Shown one piece after another: positions 34,746 to 45,402 of a stretch of DNA of 64,000 nucleotides. Both the position numbers and the translations under genes were made by a program. Position 1 is the first letter of the stretch, and each line of letters opens with the position of its first letter. Origin of the DNA: Ophiodon elongatus (lineage: Eukaryota > Chordata > Actinopteri > Perciformes > Hexagrammidae); NCBI GenBank assembly GCA_016806645.1, contig JACSYO010001685.1:1755001-1819000 (forward strand). The letters run 5' to 3'. The notes under the pieces are model-generated. The model had not been told where the DNA came from and searched no databases. It worked only from the letters and a program-made list of their open reading frames with translations.

Positions 34746-34751
34746 AATAAA
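34746..34751 (+). terminator. nkd2 polyA signal
   Basis: The first AATAAA after the nkd2 stop codon, 374 nt downstream. Confidence 0.55.
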
Positions 34752-34779
34752 CTAATATCATGTAGAAATGAATATACAG

Positions 34780-35560
34780 TATGTTTTTAATGAAAAGGTA
34801 TTTATTCTGACATTTTGGCTTCCTGCCCAAATATGTGTACAATTGAACAAACATGTAATGACAAGGAATAATTTCTCAGTTGACTGTTCATATTCCAATA
34901 ACAATCGCACAACGTCCCTGCTTTGTTTGCTCGCCTTTCTTCTATGCATGGTAGTGACAACTCAATAACAGCAAGAGAACCACTATTTGCAATATATTCA
35001 ATATATGGTGTTTGAATTCTTCCACAATACAGACCTATATTTAGAGATTTGTGCAGCATAGTAAACATGGCAAAATATGTGTCACGTGTCAAAAACAAAT
35101 GTTTTGTTATAAAAAAAATAAACATCTATTGCGATTGTTTACGGCACCTGTGTTCATATCGTCAGAAATCCATCATGGAGACATGTCTCCACTGACAGTA
35201 GCCTCAAGAGACCATAATGCATTGCATAATGCAACCATGTAATGTAATTTGAGAGGAGCAAAACACATTCACTAAGGCAGGTTTGGGGGAAAAGGGGATG
35301 TACCAAAGAAGTAGATAACCATCTTATCACAAGGTGCCTTCTCAAATGCATTTGACATTTCAAACTGAGGACAGTTCTGTATCACAGTCAGAGATGTGGT
35401 TGTTCCTGTATTGCTGTTCTATTTCTGCTCTCACGATGTTGTTTACTTTGGTCCGTGCAGCTCATGTGAATATTGTAGGCCTCACAAAGACGTGCTGTGA
35501 ATAGTGACAAGTTTCCCAGTGGGCATTCAGATGTTGTTCCGACTTATCTCTCTGGCAAAA
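34780..35560. other. Intergenic between nkd2 and lrrc14b
   Basis: AT-rich. No exon, RNA gene or mobile element was recognised. Confidence 0.5.
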
Positions 35561-35820
35561 GTTGCAAATAGACACAGTGCCAGATGAGGGACATGAGACA
35601 GCTGTTTCTATTAATAACCTCCACTCACGTACCACGCGACCGCCCCCCCCCCCTCACCACAGCAAGCCTGGGTCGAGGCAAATGCACAACACCCAGACAG
35701 ACGGCAACAGAAGAAAATCAACAAGCAGCGACCACAGAGCTGTTCAGCTGCAGCTCTCAACGACCAGGACACTCAGACCTGTTGGTACGGAGAACCAAAC
35801 CCGAGATAAAACCTGGAAAC

Positions 35821-38147
35821 ATGAAGTCACTGCGGTTCCTTGCTGCCGAGGGCTTCGTTCAGAGTGGACCAAGTGCTGCGGAGAACCTCAACTGCGTGTC
35901 TTTTAACCTCTACCCACTTCTCTTCAAGGCCTGCTACCTCCATGAGCAGGCTGACTTGCTGCGTGTTTTGGTCCAGGCATGGCCTCTTGCTGTGCTCGAC
36001 GTACAGCGGCTCCTGGGAGAAACAGTCGACTGTCAGATGGACCTCACCTCCCGCACCTGCCGCCTTTGTCTGGAGTCGATTCTGATTGGCTTAAAGGTAC
36101 TTAGATGGTCTTAAGATGCCTTATCACATAATCCTCATGTTTTAGTTGCATGTTTTCTTGTGCCATGTTTTTCAGTTGTGTTTATGGCCTCATTGGCTTA
36201 AACACACCGGCATTGGCTTGTTATTGTCATGCAACCATCATAAATAGTTATAGGTTGACGAGAGAATCACTTAGAAAAAAGATAGAATAAAGATATTGAA
36301 ATAATGTCCCCTTGTTTGTCAAAGGATTATGTGCTGTCTCCTCCAAGGACCTACGCCAAGAGGCTGCATGTGGTGGACCTGACTGGCCTGAGGGACATCG
36401 AGCACCAGCCCTGCCCCTGCCAATCCACACTGGGTCGATGGGCAAGAACCCACCTCCTCACCCAAATGTGCTATGAGACCATGGTGGCCATGCAAGCCCA
36501 CGACGTGTCCCCATCTGCCTTTGAAACATCCATTGATGTCCACCTGAACGGCTTCGTCACAGGCCGTAACTATGAGCAGGTGGCTCAGACCTTCCTCCTC
36601 CTCCGCTACTGTCCACTGAAGCTCCGCTTTGTCAGTTTTCGGGCTGATTCCCTCTCCCTCAAGCAGCTTTTCTATATTCTTCGCCTCGCAGACACTGAAT
36701 CCATTTTAAAGCTGGAGGTGGTCCACAATGTTCCCCTGGAGGCCCCACACTTGGAGGTGCTGCTATCCAAGGTGGAATTCCCCAAATTACAGTCTTTGAC
36801 TGTGCCGGCTGGGGCGTTAGATATCAGGAGGCTGGGCTCTGATGATGACGATGTGCTGTCCCTCATTGGTAACCTGCTGGCACAACTGAACGGCCTGACT
36901 GAGCTCTTTGTTGGTTTCTCAACTCTAACTGGACACCTACGCAGACTGCTCAAGTGAGTTCATGAACAAAGGGAGGGCTGAAGAGAGACAACAAGATGTC
37001 CTTGTTTGTAGTTCTGTGGATGAGAGGGATGGCTCTGGTGTGTGTTTTATATGCTCTTTGCAGCATCAAAAGCTTTAATAGAGCTCACAATAATCACCAT
37101 CGATTAGAGTCACAGCACATTGCAGCTTTAAGGCTCTTGTTTAACAAAGAGGAGGATTTTGTTGTTAAAATTGCTGACATGATGCCAGAGTGAGAGCAGA
37201 AGGCTGCACCTGGCCCCAGCGGCAAGGTTAGCCAGAAACATGCTGTATGTAGTTAAAATGGAAATTTACTTCCAAAAAGATATACCTGTATGCATTTCTG
37301 GCACCAATCCTACATAACAAATCCTTCATGAGGACTAACACAAACCATAATATGTATCTGCTCGCTATTCACTACATAAAAATTGGCAAATCTGTTAAAA
37401 ATTGAGGAAGAATTTCTGGACCTTTCATCCCACATTTATTTTTTTTCCACTCTCTTTTCTTTACCCAGTCCCCTCAACACTCCACTGCAGTGCTTGGAGT
37501 TGGCCAATTGCAGCCTGAACCGTCTGGACCTGACCTACCTGTCGAACAGCCTCCACAGTGAGTTCCTGGTCCGTCTGGACCTCAGCGGACATGACATCTT
37601 CAGCTCTTTCCCCACCTGTTTCCACAAACTGCTTTGCCGTTGCTCAGCCACATTGGTCAGCTTGGCCCTTGAAGAGTGTAACATAGAGGACGAGCACATG
37701 GACGCCCTCACTAATGCTCTGACTTGCTGTCAGGGGTTAGAGGAGCTCAAACTCCTGGGGAACCCTCTGACCTCTGCAGCCCTGGGGAGGTTGTTCACCA
37801 TGCTATCTGTGGGTTTTCCTAAGTTAAAATACATAGAGATGCCAGTTCCCCGCCAGTGTTACTCTGAGGATGTCACTTATCCTCTTAATGATTCTGATTT
37901 ACTGCTGTACAACAATGAGCTGTTTCAGGAGGTCAGGGGTCAGCTGATGGGGATCCTGGAAGGAGCTGGTAGAGGGAGTGTGGAGGTGTGCTCCCCACTC
38001 ATGGGGGCCTATGACCCAGAGATTAATGAAACCAGCAAAGAGCTGGGCGTGTCCATGTTAAAATCTTTTACCAACGTGATTGGGAACTTCATCGGAAGCA
38101 TAACTGAGGTGGACAACAGGAGATCAGAGGCTCTGAAAGAAGATTAG
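35821..38147 (+). CDS. lrrc14b: LRRC14B, PRAME-like leucine-rich repeat protein
   Basis: Three exons at 35821-36096, 36325-36953 and 37469-38147 encode 527 residues (human LRRC14B about 514, from memory). Phases fit. The start MKSLRFLAAEGFVQSG matches the LRRC14B start. The N-terminal block is NLYPLLFKACYLHEQADLLR, followed by LHVVDLTGLRDIEHQPCPC. PRAME-type leucine-rich repeats follow, including LKLEVVHNVPLEAPHLEVLL, ELFVGFSTLTGHLRRLL, CLELANCSLNRLDLTYL, LVRLDLSGHDIF and LEELKLLGNPLTSAAL. The C-terminal tail is NETSKELGVSMLKSFTNVI. CPCQSTLGRW and SFRADSLS distinguish it from LRRC14. The relative LRRC14 restrains NF-kB signalling, but no function for LRRC14B can be read here. The mammalian gene is enriched in heart and muscle, from memory. 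Confidence 0.95.
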
Positions 38148-38692
38148 TGGGGTTGCCTGTGGAGGGATTAAGTAAATGGACCGACAGATGAGTCATGAAC
38201 TCAGATTGTTTTCACAAATCTAGACTTTTGTTTAAAGCAGACCTCAACCCTCAAACTGTCCAAAAAATGTTCATGCTTTGTTGACAGTTCTTTTCAAGAC
38301 TATTTAGGCTACACTTAATAAGACCGCCATTTATTTTAATGTAGTGCTACTTCAGATAGCTGGCAAACTGTCACTGTTCCTATGCATGACTAAAGGCCAA
38401 AACTTGGAAAGTATATGAAGTAAGCTATATTTGTTTGACTGGTTTATCATATAAGTGACTTCCATTCCTGACAAGACAGTCTCAGAGAATCACTTTATTC
38501 TCGGTACGTCCGATATACTAGTAGTTATGGTAGATACCTGAAGTTTGCCGAAGATATTTTCTTACGTTTTTATGACTATTCTGGTTTAAATGTTTTATAT
38601 AACTGGATTTTTAAATGTAAACAAAATGTTTGCAACATGGAACAGATCTGAATTCAGCAAGTATACTTGTAACTGTTTCATTTTGTCTTGTC

Positions 38693-38698
38693 AATAAA
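38693..38698 (+). terminator. lrrc14b polyA signal
   Basis: AATAAA lies 546 nt after the stop codon. The converging uqcrb stop codon is only 180 bp further on, so the two 3' UTRs may overlap. Confidence 0.55.
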
Positions 38699-38878
38699 TC
38701 AAATCTTCAAATAGTCCCCTCTACATTACATCATAAAAAAGTGACATTTCCACACATTTCAAAATGTACAATTTTTTAATGAGCACTATATTATATAGGT
38801 AAGATATCATCTTAATTACACCAGGGGACAACCATGCACGACTGAATACGGGGATCAACAGCTTTGACCAGGAACCAT

Positions 38879-39565
38879 CTATTTCTTCATCCACTCCTCC
38901 TTTTCGTTCCTCTCACGGATCACCTCCTCCAGATAGGGTGTAAGGTAACGGAAATCCTAAAAGGAAAAGAGAAGAGCAATACATGGGATTGAAAAATGAA
39001 AATCAGGCTATATCAATCATAACTCAAACTCTAGATAACATTTTTAATGATTTGAGGTCAACGTATATGACATGATCAAAGACCCTCCGAAACATGTATT
39101 TTATTGTTCCTTTTCTACTTAACACTTGAAAATTGTAACTTTTTTACATTATGACAACAGTTTCATTAAGAATTAACTTTTTTTACATTTGGGGACAAAT
39201 TATTTAATTAAATGTTTTAAAAGTAAGCGAGTATTGTGAAAAGATAAGAAAATGCTATGTACCGATTCATATGTCGTCCACTGGTCTTTAGGGAGGACCT
39301 GCTGCTTCATGGAGAGATCCAGGGCTCTCTTGAGCCTGAACATCCTGTCATTGTACTGGGCCTCTGGGAGCCTCCTCAGGGCCTCGTGTACATCGTTATC
39401 CTCAAGGATCGTATCATCACGCATTAAACCTACAGAACAAAATATGCAATGCTTAAGATGCTAGATGGAAAAATCAAAGAAACAGCCCCATATTTATCCC
39501 CACATTTATAATTACACGAGTAGCCTTGACTTACTGTCACTTCAAAAACGAGTTGCACTGTAAGG

Positions 39566-39617
<52 letters not shown>

Positions 39618-40467
39618 TATATAGATATATATAGATATATATAAATAAATAAATAAATCAATATATTTGAGCTTACCAAACTTGTTGAAGCCACACATGC
39701 CGTAATACCATTTGCGGAGCCCGACCAGGAGCTTGCCTGTTGCTACTGTGAACAGGACAAGAAACACACAATCAGGATCAGTCTCGTAGCACGAACTTGA
39801 CTTTAGAGGCGAGAAAAATATATATTAATACGTTTTAATCAGATGTGCGAGGGGAGGATTCACATTAACGTTATGCTTCAAATAGTGACAGTGTTACAGC
39901 TATGGGTGTATTCCAGTACTTCCCCTCAGATAACTATGAATTATCGGACTCCTCTCTGATTTACACGTTACAAACTAAACTATCTGGTCAAGACGTTTGC
40001 GTGACAACCAGTTAGATAACACGCCTCTCTGCGGACTGACAGAAGAAACAACACAACTTAGCCGAGATGCTAAGGAGCTAACGTCACCGAGTACAGGTCA
40101 GATGGGACAGCGGAGCGCTATAACAGCTGTTTGGGAACAAACTAACACTGGAGGTAAAGCAGAATCAGTGTCTACTTGTCACACATATATACGTTCACGG
40201 TGATAGCAGAGACGTTAGCATCAGCAGCTAGCTAGTGCTGAGCTAACCTGTACCCTTAGCATTAGCATTAGTTAGCACGGGGACACTAAAGGACACACAA
40301 GTCAAAGAGGACAAACGGTCAGACACAATGAATACAACACAACGGCCTGTGTGACAGTACCACATGCATCACGCCACACAAGTAAAACACAATGTTTAGC
40401 GAGTTAATATACAAATTAAAATGTAAAAAGGGAGCGATGTTCCAGTACCTGGTGCCCTCGACGCCAT
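38879..40467 (-). CDS. uqcrb: UQCRB, cytochrome b-c1 complex subunit 7
   Basis: Four exons in transcript order: 40467-40449, 39745-39677, 39429-39263 and 38956-38879; 333 nt, 110 residues (human 111). Phases fit. Conserved blocks are LRKWYYGMCGFNKFGLMRDD, EALRRLPEAQYNDRMFRLKR, ALDLSMKQQVLPKDQWTTYE and PYLEEVIRERNEKEEWMKK. The protein is a small matrix-side subunit of mitochondrial respiratory complex III (ubiquinol to cytochrome c electron transfer), needed for complex assembly around cytochrome b. The first coding exon holds only six codons and one base; GTAAAAATGGCGTC around its ATG resembles a YY1-type AATGGCG site, common at starts of mitochondrial protein genes. The gene lies next to mterf3 and ptdss1 as in human. 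Confidence 0.97.
39570..39655. repeat. (TA)n microsatellite with GATA and AAAT variants
   Basis: About 45 bp of pure TA run into TAGATA and AAATAAAT units, in uqcrb intron 2 about 20 bp from exon 2. Confidence 0.93.
40205..40285. repeat. TAGC/TTAGCA motif cluster in uqcrb intron 1
   Basis: GACGTTAGCATCAGCAGC, TAGCTAGTGCTGAGCTAACC and CTTAGCATTAGCATTAGTTA lie within 80 bp, in the first uqcrb intron close to its promoter. Confidence 0.55.
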
Positions 40468-40479
40468 TTTTACCACTAA

Positions 40480-41925
40480 GATCGACCGCGGTGCCTTATG
40501 GGTAAGGAGGCGCAATCAGGTCAACGGGAAGTTGCGCAAGTTAACGCTCTGTGTTTAGAGTTCATCGCATACAGTCTGTGATGTGCAGCTTATGTGCATG
40601 ATTATAAAGGAAATTTGGGAATAACAAAAAGTCTAAAAAGCTAAATAAAAAAATTACTCTAATTTGATGTAAAAGACGGCTATCCTCATGATTTGATCAA
40701 GACTGATTGGATATGAATGAAGGGTAATTACAGTGGAAGTCCATCAATAACTGCAATGGTGGCATGAGTACAGATCAGTCGATTGTACAGATCCTTTTCT
40801 TAAGTAGATCAGCAATACCAGAATATAAAAACAACCCATTACAAGTAGAAGCTCAGTATACAAAATATTATTTAAAGAAATGACCAGTTTAATAATTGCA
40901 GCAAAATTAACCAAGTATTTAAAGTAAAAGTACCCAATATGCAGTGAACTGACCCCTTTGACTTATGTTTTTATATATTTTATTAATTGATCAGTATTAC
41001 TGTTGCATTCACATGTAAGCAGTATTTTTAAATGTTTTTCAGCAACTATATTGGGTAGTTAAAATCTTCAGCATCACAATGCATCATACTGTATACACTT
41101 GTGGTGAAGCCTGACCGGAGTGGCTTGGAAAGTGGTAGGAGGCAGACACGAAAGACTTTGTTCAGGAACCAAAAGTGTTTATTTATATAAGTAGCTCTGC
41201 TACATGTGTACTCAAACATATATATAAACAATATAAAGAAATAAAACAAACAAACCTTTAACTGAACTCATCTCTAAGGTAACTTAGATTAACTTAACCA
41301 CACGTGCACACAGCTACACGTCAGGTCGCTTGTTTCCTCCCTGTAACAGCTGACGGCGTCTGGTTAAATAGAGCCTTCAATCAGCCCGATCCTGGTGCAG
41401 GTGAAAGCATTCACTTCTCCCCTACTTGGACTAACCCCCATGATGTCACTGCTGACATCATCCAGAGTGTAAATGGTTGGGCACCTCCTCCTTTGGACTC
41501 TGAATCACCTGGTGGGTATGGTAAGCAACAATAAAAGATATGATTAATGAAATGCCGCACTAAGTCAACAAAGAAATATGGGGACAAATGGTGAGTTCTA
41601 AAGCACTTTGTCACGACACTGATTTATTGTTTTTTATGTAACATCTAAATCTGGAGTAAAAAGTACAATATTCATCTTTGAAATGTGGTGGAGTAGAAGC
41701 ATTAAGTAGCACTAAGTAGTATTTTTTTTACATTTCACAGAAGTGAGACCTGATTCTTTACAATCTCCTCTAAATACAGGCAGTCATCAATATATGATCA
41801 ATGATCATTTTATACTCAACCCCACAAATGTTTTACAGGCACTTTTATCACATTTATGATCTCTTTAAATAGACAGTCTTGGTAAATAGGAGCCGTATTT
41901 CAGTCACAAGAGCAGATATGCATTA
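40480..41925. other. Intergenic between uqcrb and mterf3
   Basis: The first 100 bp above 40467 should hold the uqcrb promoter. No gene was recognised in the rest. A stretch at 41090-41530 is less AT-rich than its surroundings and holds a 76-codon frame (41304-41534), but it has no family feature and may be an unclassified repeat. Confidence 0.45.
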
Positions 41926-41933
41926 TGATTTTT

Positions 41934-41939
41934 TTTATT
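41934..41939 (-). terminator. mterf3 polyA signal
   Basis: TTTATT on the plus strand is AATAAA for the leftward mterf3 transcript, about 150 nt beyond its stop. Confidence 0.6.
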
Positions 41940-42090
41940 AAACAACACATTACAAAGCAAACATTGCATTTCAAACTCAGCCGGTATGTTAAAGCCTTGA
42001 ATGTCTGCATATGTCTGACATTACGGTATATATTCTGTATGCTTGACCACTTGTTTTCTGAAGTTCTTTATAATGTCCCTTCATGAAGAA

Positions 42091-44221
42091 TCAAAGTGTC
42101 TTTTGGAACAAGTAAAAATCTTCCAGTGTGGCCAAAGCCAACTCAGTGCAAAAAATCTCATCGGGCACCGCCACCAGGCGGTCCAGGGAGATGTAGTTGG
42201 GCAGAGTTGGATCATACTGAGCCTTTCCAAGGTACTCGAGGAACAGGTGGCGCTCTCTGACACGCAAGTACTTGGTATTGAGGACCTATGGGAGGATATA
42301 TCAGAAGTTCAAGTTATAATTCTGAATATGGACACAATATATAGGAAAATAATTCTAATTTGTTTTTAAAAAGTAAAAAAAGAAAGAAGAAAAGAATCAA
42401 CAACCAACAGCTGTCCATCTACCTGTGGGAACTTGGCGATCAGGTTGTGGGGCACCTTCATGATATTGTGGAAGAAGTCAAATAGTTGGGTTAGCTTCTT
42501 TTTATTGGCAGTCAGCACTTTTGGGACAGCAATGACGATGTGTTGGATCTCAGTTTCCTTAAAGCCAAGCTCTATTTCACACACCTGTGGAACACATTAA
42601 CAAAACACATTCAAACACAGCAGCTTAAGGTTACTCAATGTTTTCTGATGATGTCTTTTGTCATTCAATACCTTTAAATTTTCTTTAACAGGCTCCAAAC
42701 TGCCACACAGTAATCTGGGTAGACGAGCTACAATGTCCCGTGTCTGAAGAGAGAAAGGGAGAAAACTAACTATGATTTGCTATTTCTTTTTCTACCGACA
42801 AAGACAACATTACATTACATGATACAAACATGTCTGAGCTCCTCAATGACGAGGTCTCATTGCATCAGTATATCCGTTAGCTTACATTAGAAGCACTGAG
42901 GTTGAGTTGCTGCTGGTAGAAACCCAGTCTGTTGTCCAGCCTCTTCACACTGAAGTTAAGCAGATACGGAGCTCTGGACACCATGGATGCAATAATCTCA
43001 GAACTGAACTTCTTTGACTTGAGATAATTCACCCTGTGCAAACAACAAAAAGGGAACATTATTAAGACAGTCTCACTGGAGGTGCAACTCAAGAGAAGGA
43101 ATATGACCTGACCCGTCACTTCTACAGTATACACTATACACGGTTAGATTGTTTTGTGTGAATTCTCGTGTCCGACTGATTTCATTTAAAATAAAAAAAT
43201 TTGCCAATGTAATGTTTCGGTTTCCGAGATCCTTTTAAGTCACCTGGACTGTAGGTGCTCCAAACTCTCAGTGAGAATGAAGGGGTTGTGCGTGATGATA
43301 TAGCCAATGCGAGAGTCCTCCACCCCGATCTCTTTGAGGAACAGCAGCCTCGGGGCCACGTCTGTGTTGAAGTTGAGCCTCAGTAGCATGGACCCCACGT
43401 TGGGCCTCTGTTCAAGCTTCCACAGGTTTACACCTGCAAGGAGAGGATGAATGATCACAAATGATCATTGCATGTATCACAAATGATCATTGCATGTGTC
43501 ACAATAAATCTGAATTAAGCTTCAAAACAACAAGTCAATATGACTTACATTGTTCTCAACAATATTTTGAAAGTCTGCGGTTTAATTACCTAGCTGTACC
43601 AGTTTGCTGAGAGTCTCAGACTGGTCAACATAGTCTCTCAGAGAGGTGGAGGCAGGAGGCATGGCAGAAGGAACAGATATACTGACAGCCTCTTCATCAC
43701 TGATCACCTCTAATGCTGAAAACTCAGGAACTGCATCCAGATCTGGTAAATGAAGAAAATACAGATGGAACACATTCAACTCCCTCTCAAGATAGAAATA
43801 ACATGTAAAGTGAATTCTAATGTTAAATGAACAGGTTAGGGTCAACTACAGCAAACCAATATGTACCTAATGACACATGGCTTTCCAGCACAGGATCTCT
43901 GATTGGCAACAGGGGGCTCTTGTACGCTACGACATCAGCTCGAGATGTTTCTTCGACATCCTTGTCATTCTTCGCCTCAGTTGCCAGATGTTTGGCAGTT
44001 AAGTCGCTGTAACAGAACATCTGTTGATTCCGCATTTGTCTTGCCCGATTCGTTATGTGATTCCCCTTAATCACAGAGGATCCATCTAGGATGTTAGTGG
44101 GTACCTTTGTAAGTCTAATGCAATTGCGAACTTGAGTGTAATGCTGCCAGGTACTAGCCACTGTCTTGGAGCAAAGAAGGCTTCTGCATTGTAGACACAG
44201 CTGTGTACAGGATGAAGCCAT
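42091..44221 (-). CDS. mterf3: MTERF3, mitochondrial transcription termination factor 3
   Basis: Seven coding exons in transcript order: 44221-43867, 43742-43590, 43433-43244, 43033-42886, 42743-42672, 42584-42423 and 42285-42091; 1275 nt, 424 residues (human 417, from memory), all phases fitting. The first about 100 residues are Cys/Ser/Arg/Thr-rich and poorly conserved, fitting a mitochondrial targeting peptide (MASSCTQLCLQCRSLLCSK). The mTERF repeat region reads MLLRLNFNTDVAPRLLFLKE, VNYLKSKKFSSEIIASMVSR, APYLLNFSVKRLDNRLGFYQ, RLPRLLCGSLEPVKENLK and QHIVIAVPKVLTANKKKL. It ends with RVRERHLFLEYLGKAQYDP and NYISLDRLVAVPDEIFC. MTERF3 binds mitochondrial DNA near the promoter, restrains transcription and aids ribosome assembly. 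A 5' UTR intron ends seven bases upstream of the ATG (acceptor at 44229-44230). Confidence 0.96.
43454..43505. repeat. 22-bp tandem duplication in mterf3 intron 2
   Basis: Two identical copies of ATCACAAATGATCATTGCAT plus GT, at 43454-43475 and 43476-43497, followed by a partial third. They start about 20 bp from an mterf3 acceptor. Each copy contains the palindrome AATGATCATT. Confidence 0.88.
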
Positions 44222-44229
44222 GGCGATTC

Positions 44230-45400
44230 TGCAAAAAAAAGGTATCGTGGTTTGAGAGGCCGTACAATATAGGGATTACTATTATTATCTCTCGACAATG
44301 ACAGTCTAACATGTCTGATACCATCAACAGCATTTTCTTAGTACCTAGCACCATCAAAACAAGAGTTTGTGGTATCATCATGCTCTATCTGGACCTCCTA
44401 CACTGAAAGTACTTCATAAAAACATACAAAATAGTTTAAAACTCTGTAGAGTAAAGTTAAGTTACAATCAAAATAAGATTAGACTTTTTTGGCCAAGAAT
44501 GTTGACAACAAACGGGTAAGAGGTGGACAACAAACTATTAACTACGTCCTGTACAAATGCAAAGAATGCTTGAATGCATGTATGCATGGATATCAAAGTA
44601 CTTTACATACAGATGTGGTTTTATGTGCATGAAATAATAAACGACACATATTTGCAAGTTACCACTTCTTGTAAGGACATACTGTTTGTAACTGTGTATG
44701 CTTTTATATTGACTGCTTAATTTAGCTGTTCATGAGTGTGATGGCGTGTAGAAAGAAACAATGTTGCATTCATAATTACAGATAGGCAATGAGACGGAGT
44801 TGCCTTTCCATGTGTTATGTATTAATGTAGGTAAGATATAAAACACACGTTTGAGACTTATTGTCCAACAAGAGTCGAGTTTAAAGCAGATCAATCTCAA
44901 GCGTTAAATGCTAGCGAGCTATCAGAATGGGTGCCTCTTTAAAGCCTGGGGGGAAACGCTAAGCCAAAAACATTATTCTAGGTTGTTAACTTTTTACTCA
45001 CAATAATTGTATCCTCAATTCAGCTCTATCTTCCCCCAAGGTGTCGCACAATGTCACCCGCTCTCACGTGTGTTTTCACGGAAGGACTTCACGGAAGTGT
45101 CCCATTGTGGAATGTACCACAACGACATATTGGTGGGTACCACTTACTGCGTTTAATGTACACACGAGACAAAACATTTGAAAAGGCTGAATGTTAATGA
45201 ATAAAAGGATGAAAAATATATCACGTATACGTTATTGTACTCATGGTTCGTGCTGTTTATTTGAGTGAATCCTATAACGTGTAGTGTGACCTGTAAACAC
45301 CCCCATTAACGCGATGGTTCAGTCCGTCCTCAGGTTTCGGTCAGGGGCTCTCGCCGTCAACCTGTCGCTCTGCGGTTACAACACCTGGATTAGGTCTTCA
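44230..45400. other. mterf3 5' UTR intron and shared upstream region with ptdss1
   Basis: The left part is the 5' UTR intron of mterf3. The right part (about 44990-45400) is the head-to-head promoter of mterf3 and ptdss1. No extra gene was recognised. Confidence 0.5.
45060..45110. promoter_or_regulatory. Candidate bidirectional promoter core, mterf3/ptdss1
   Basis: An E-box CACGTG at 45065-45070 and two ETS-type CGGAAG sites at 45079-45084 and 45092-45097 (13 bp apart) lie between two head-to-head housekeeping genes. Paired ETS sites are typical of such promoters. No TATA box was obvious. Confidence 0.45.
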
Positions 45401-45402
45401 AG

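Noticed and set aside
41304..41534. Plus-strand 76-codon frame between uqcrb and mterf3
   Set aside because: No family resemblance, no splice or promoter support; may be part of an unclassified repeat.
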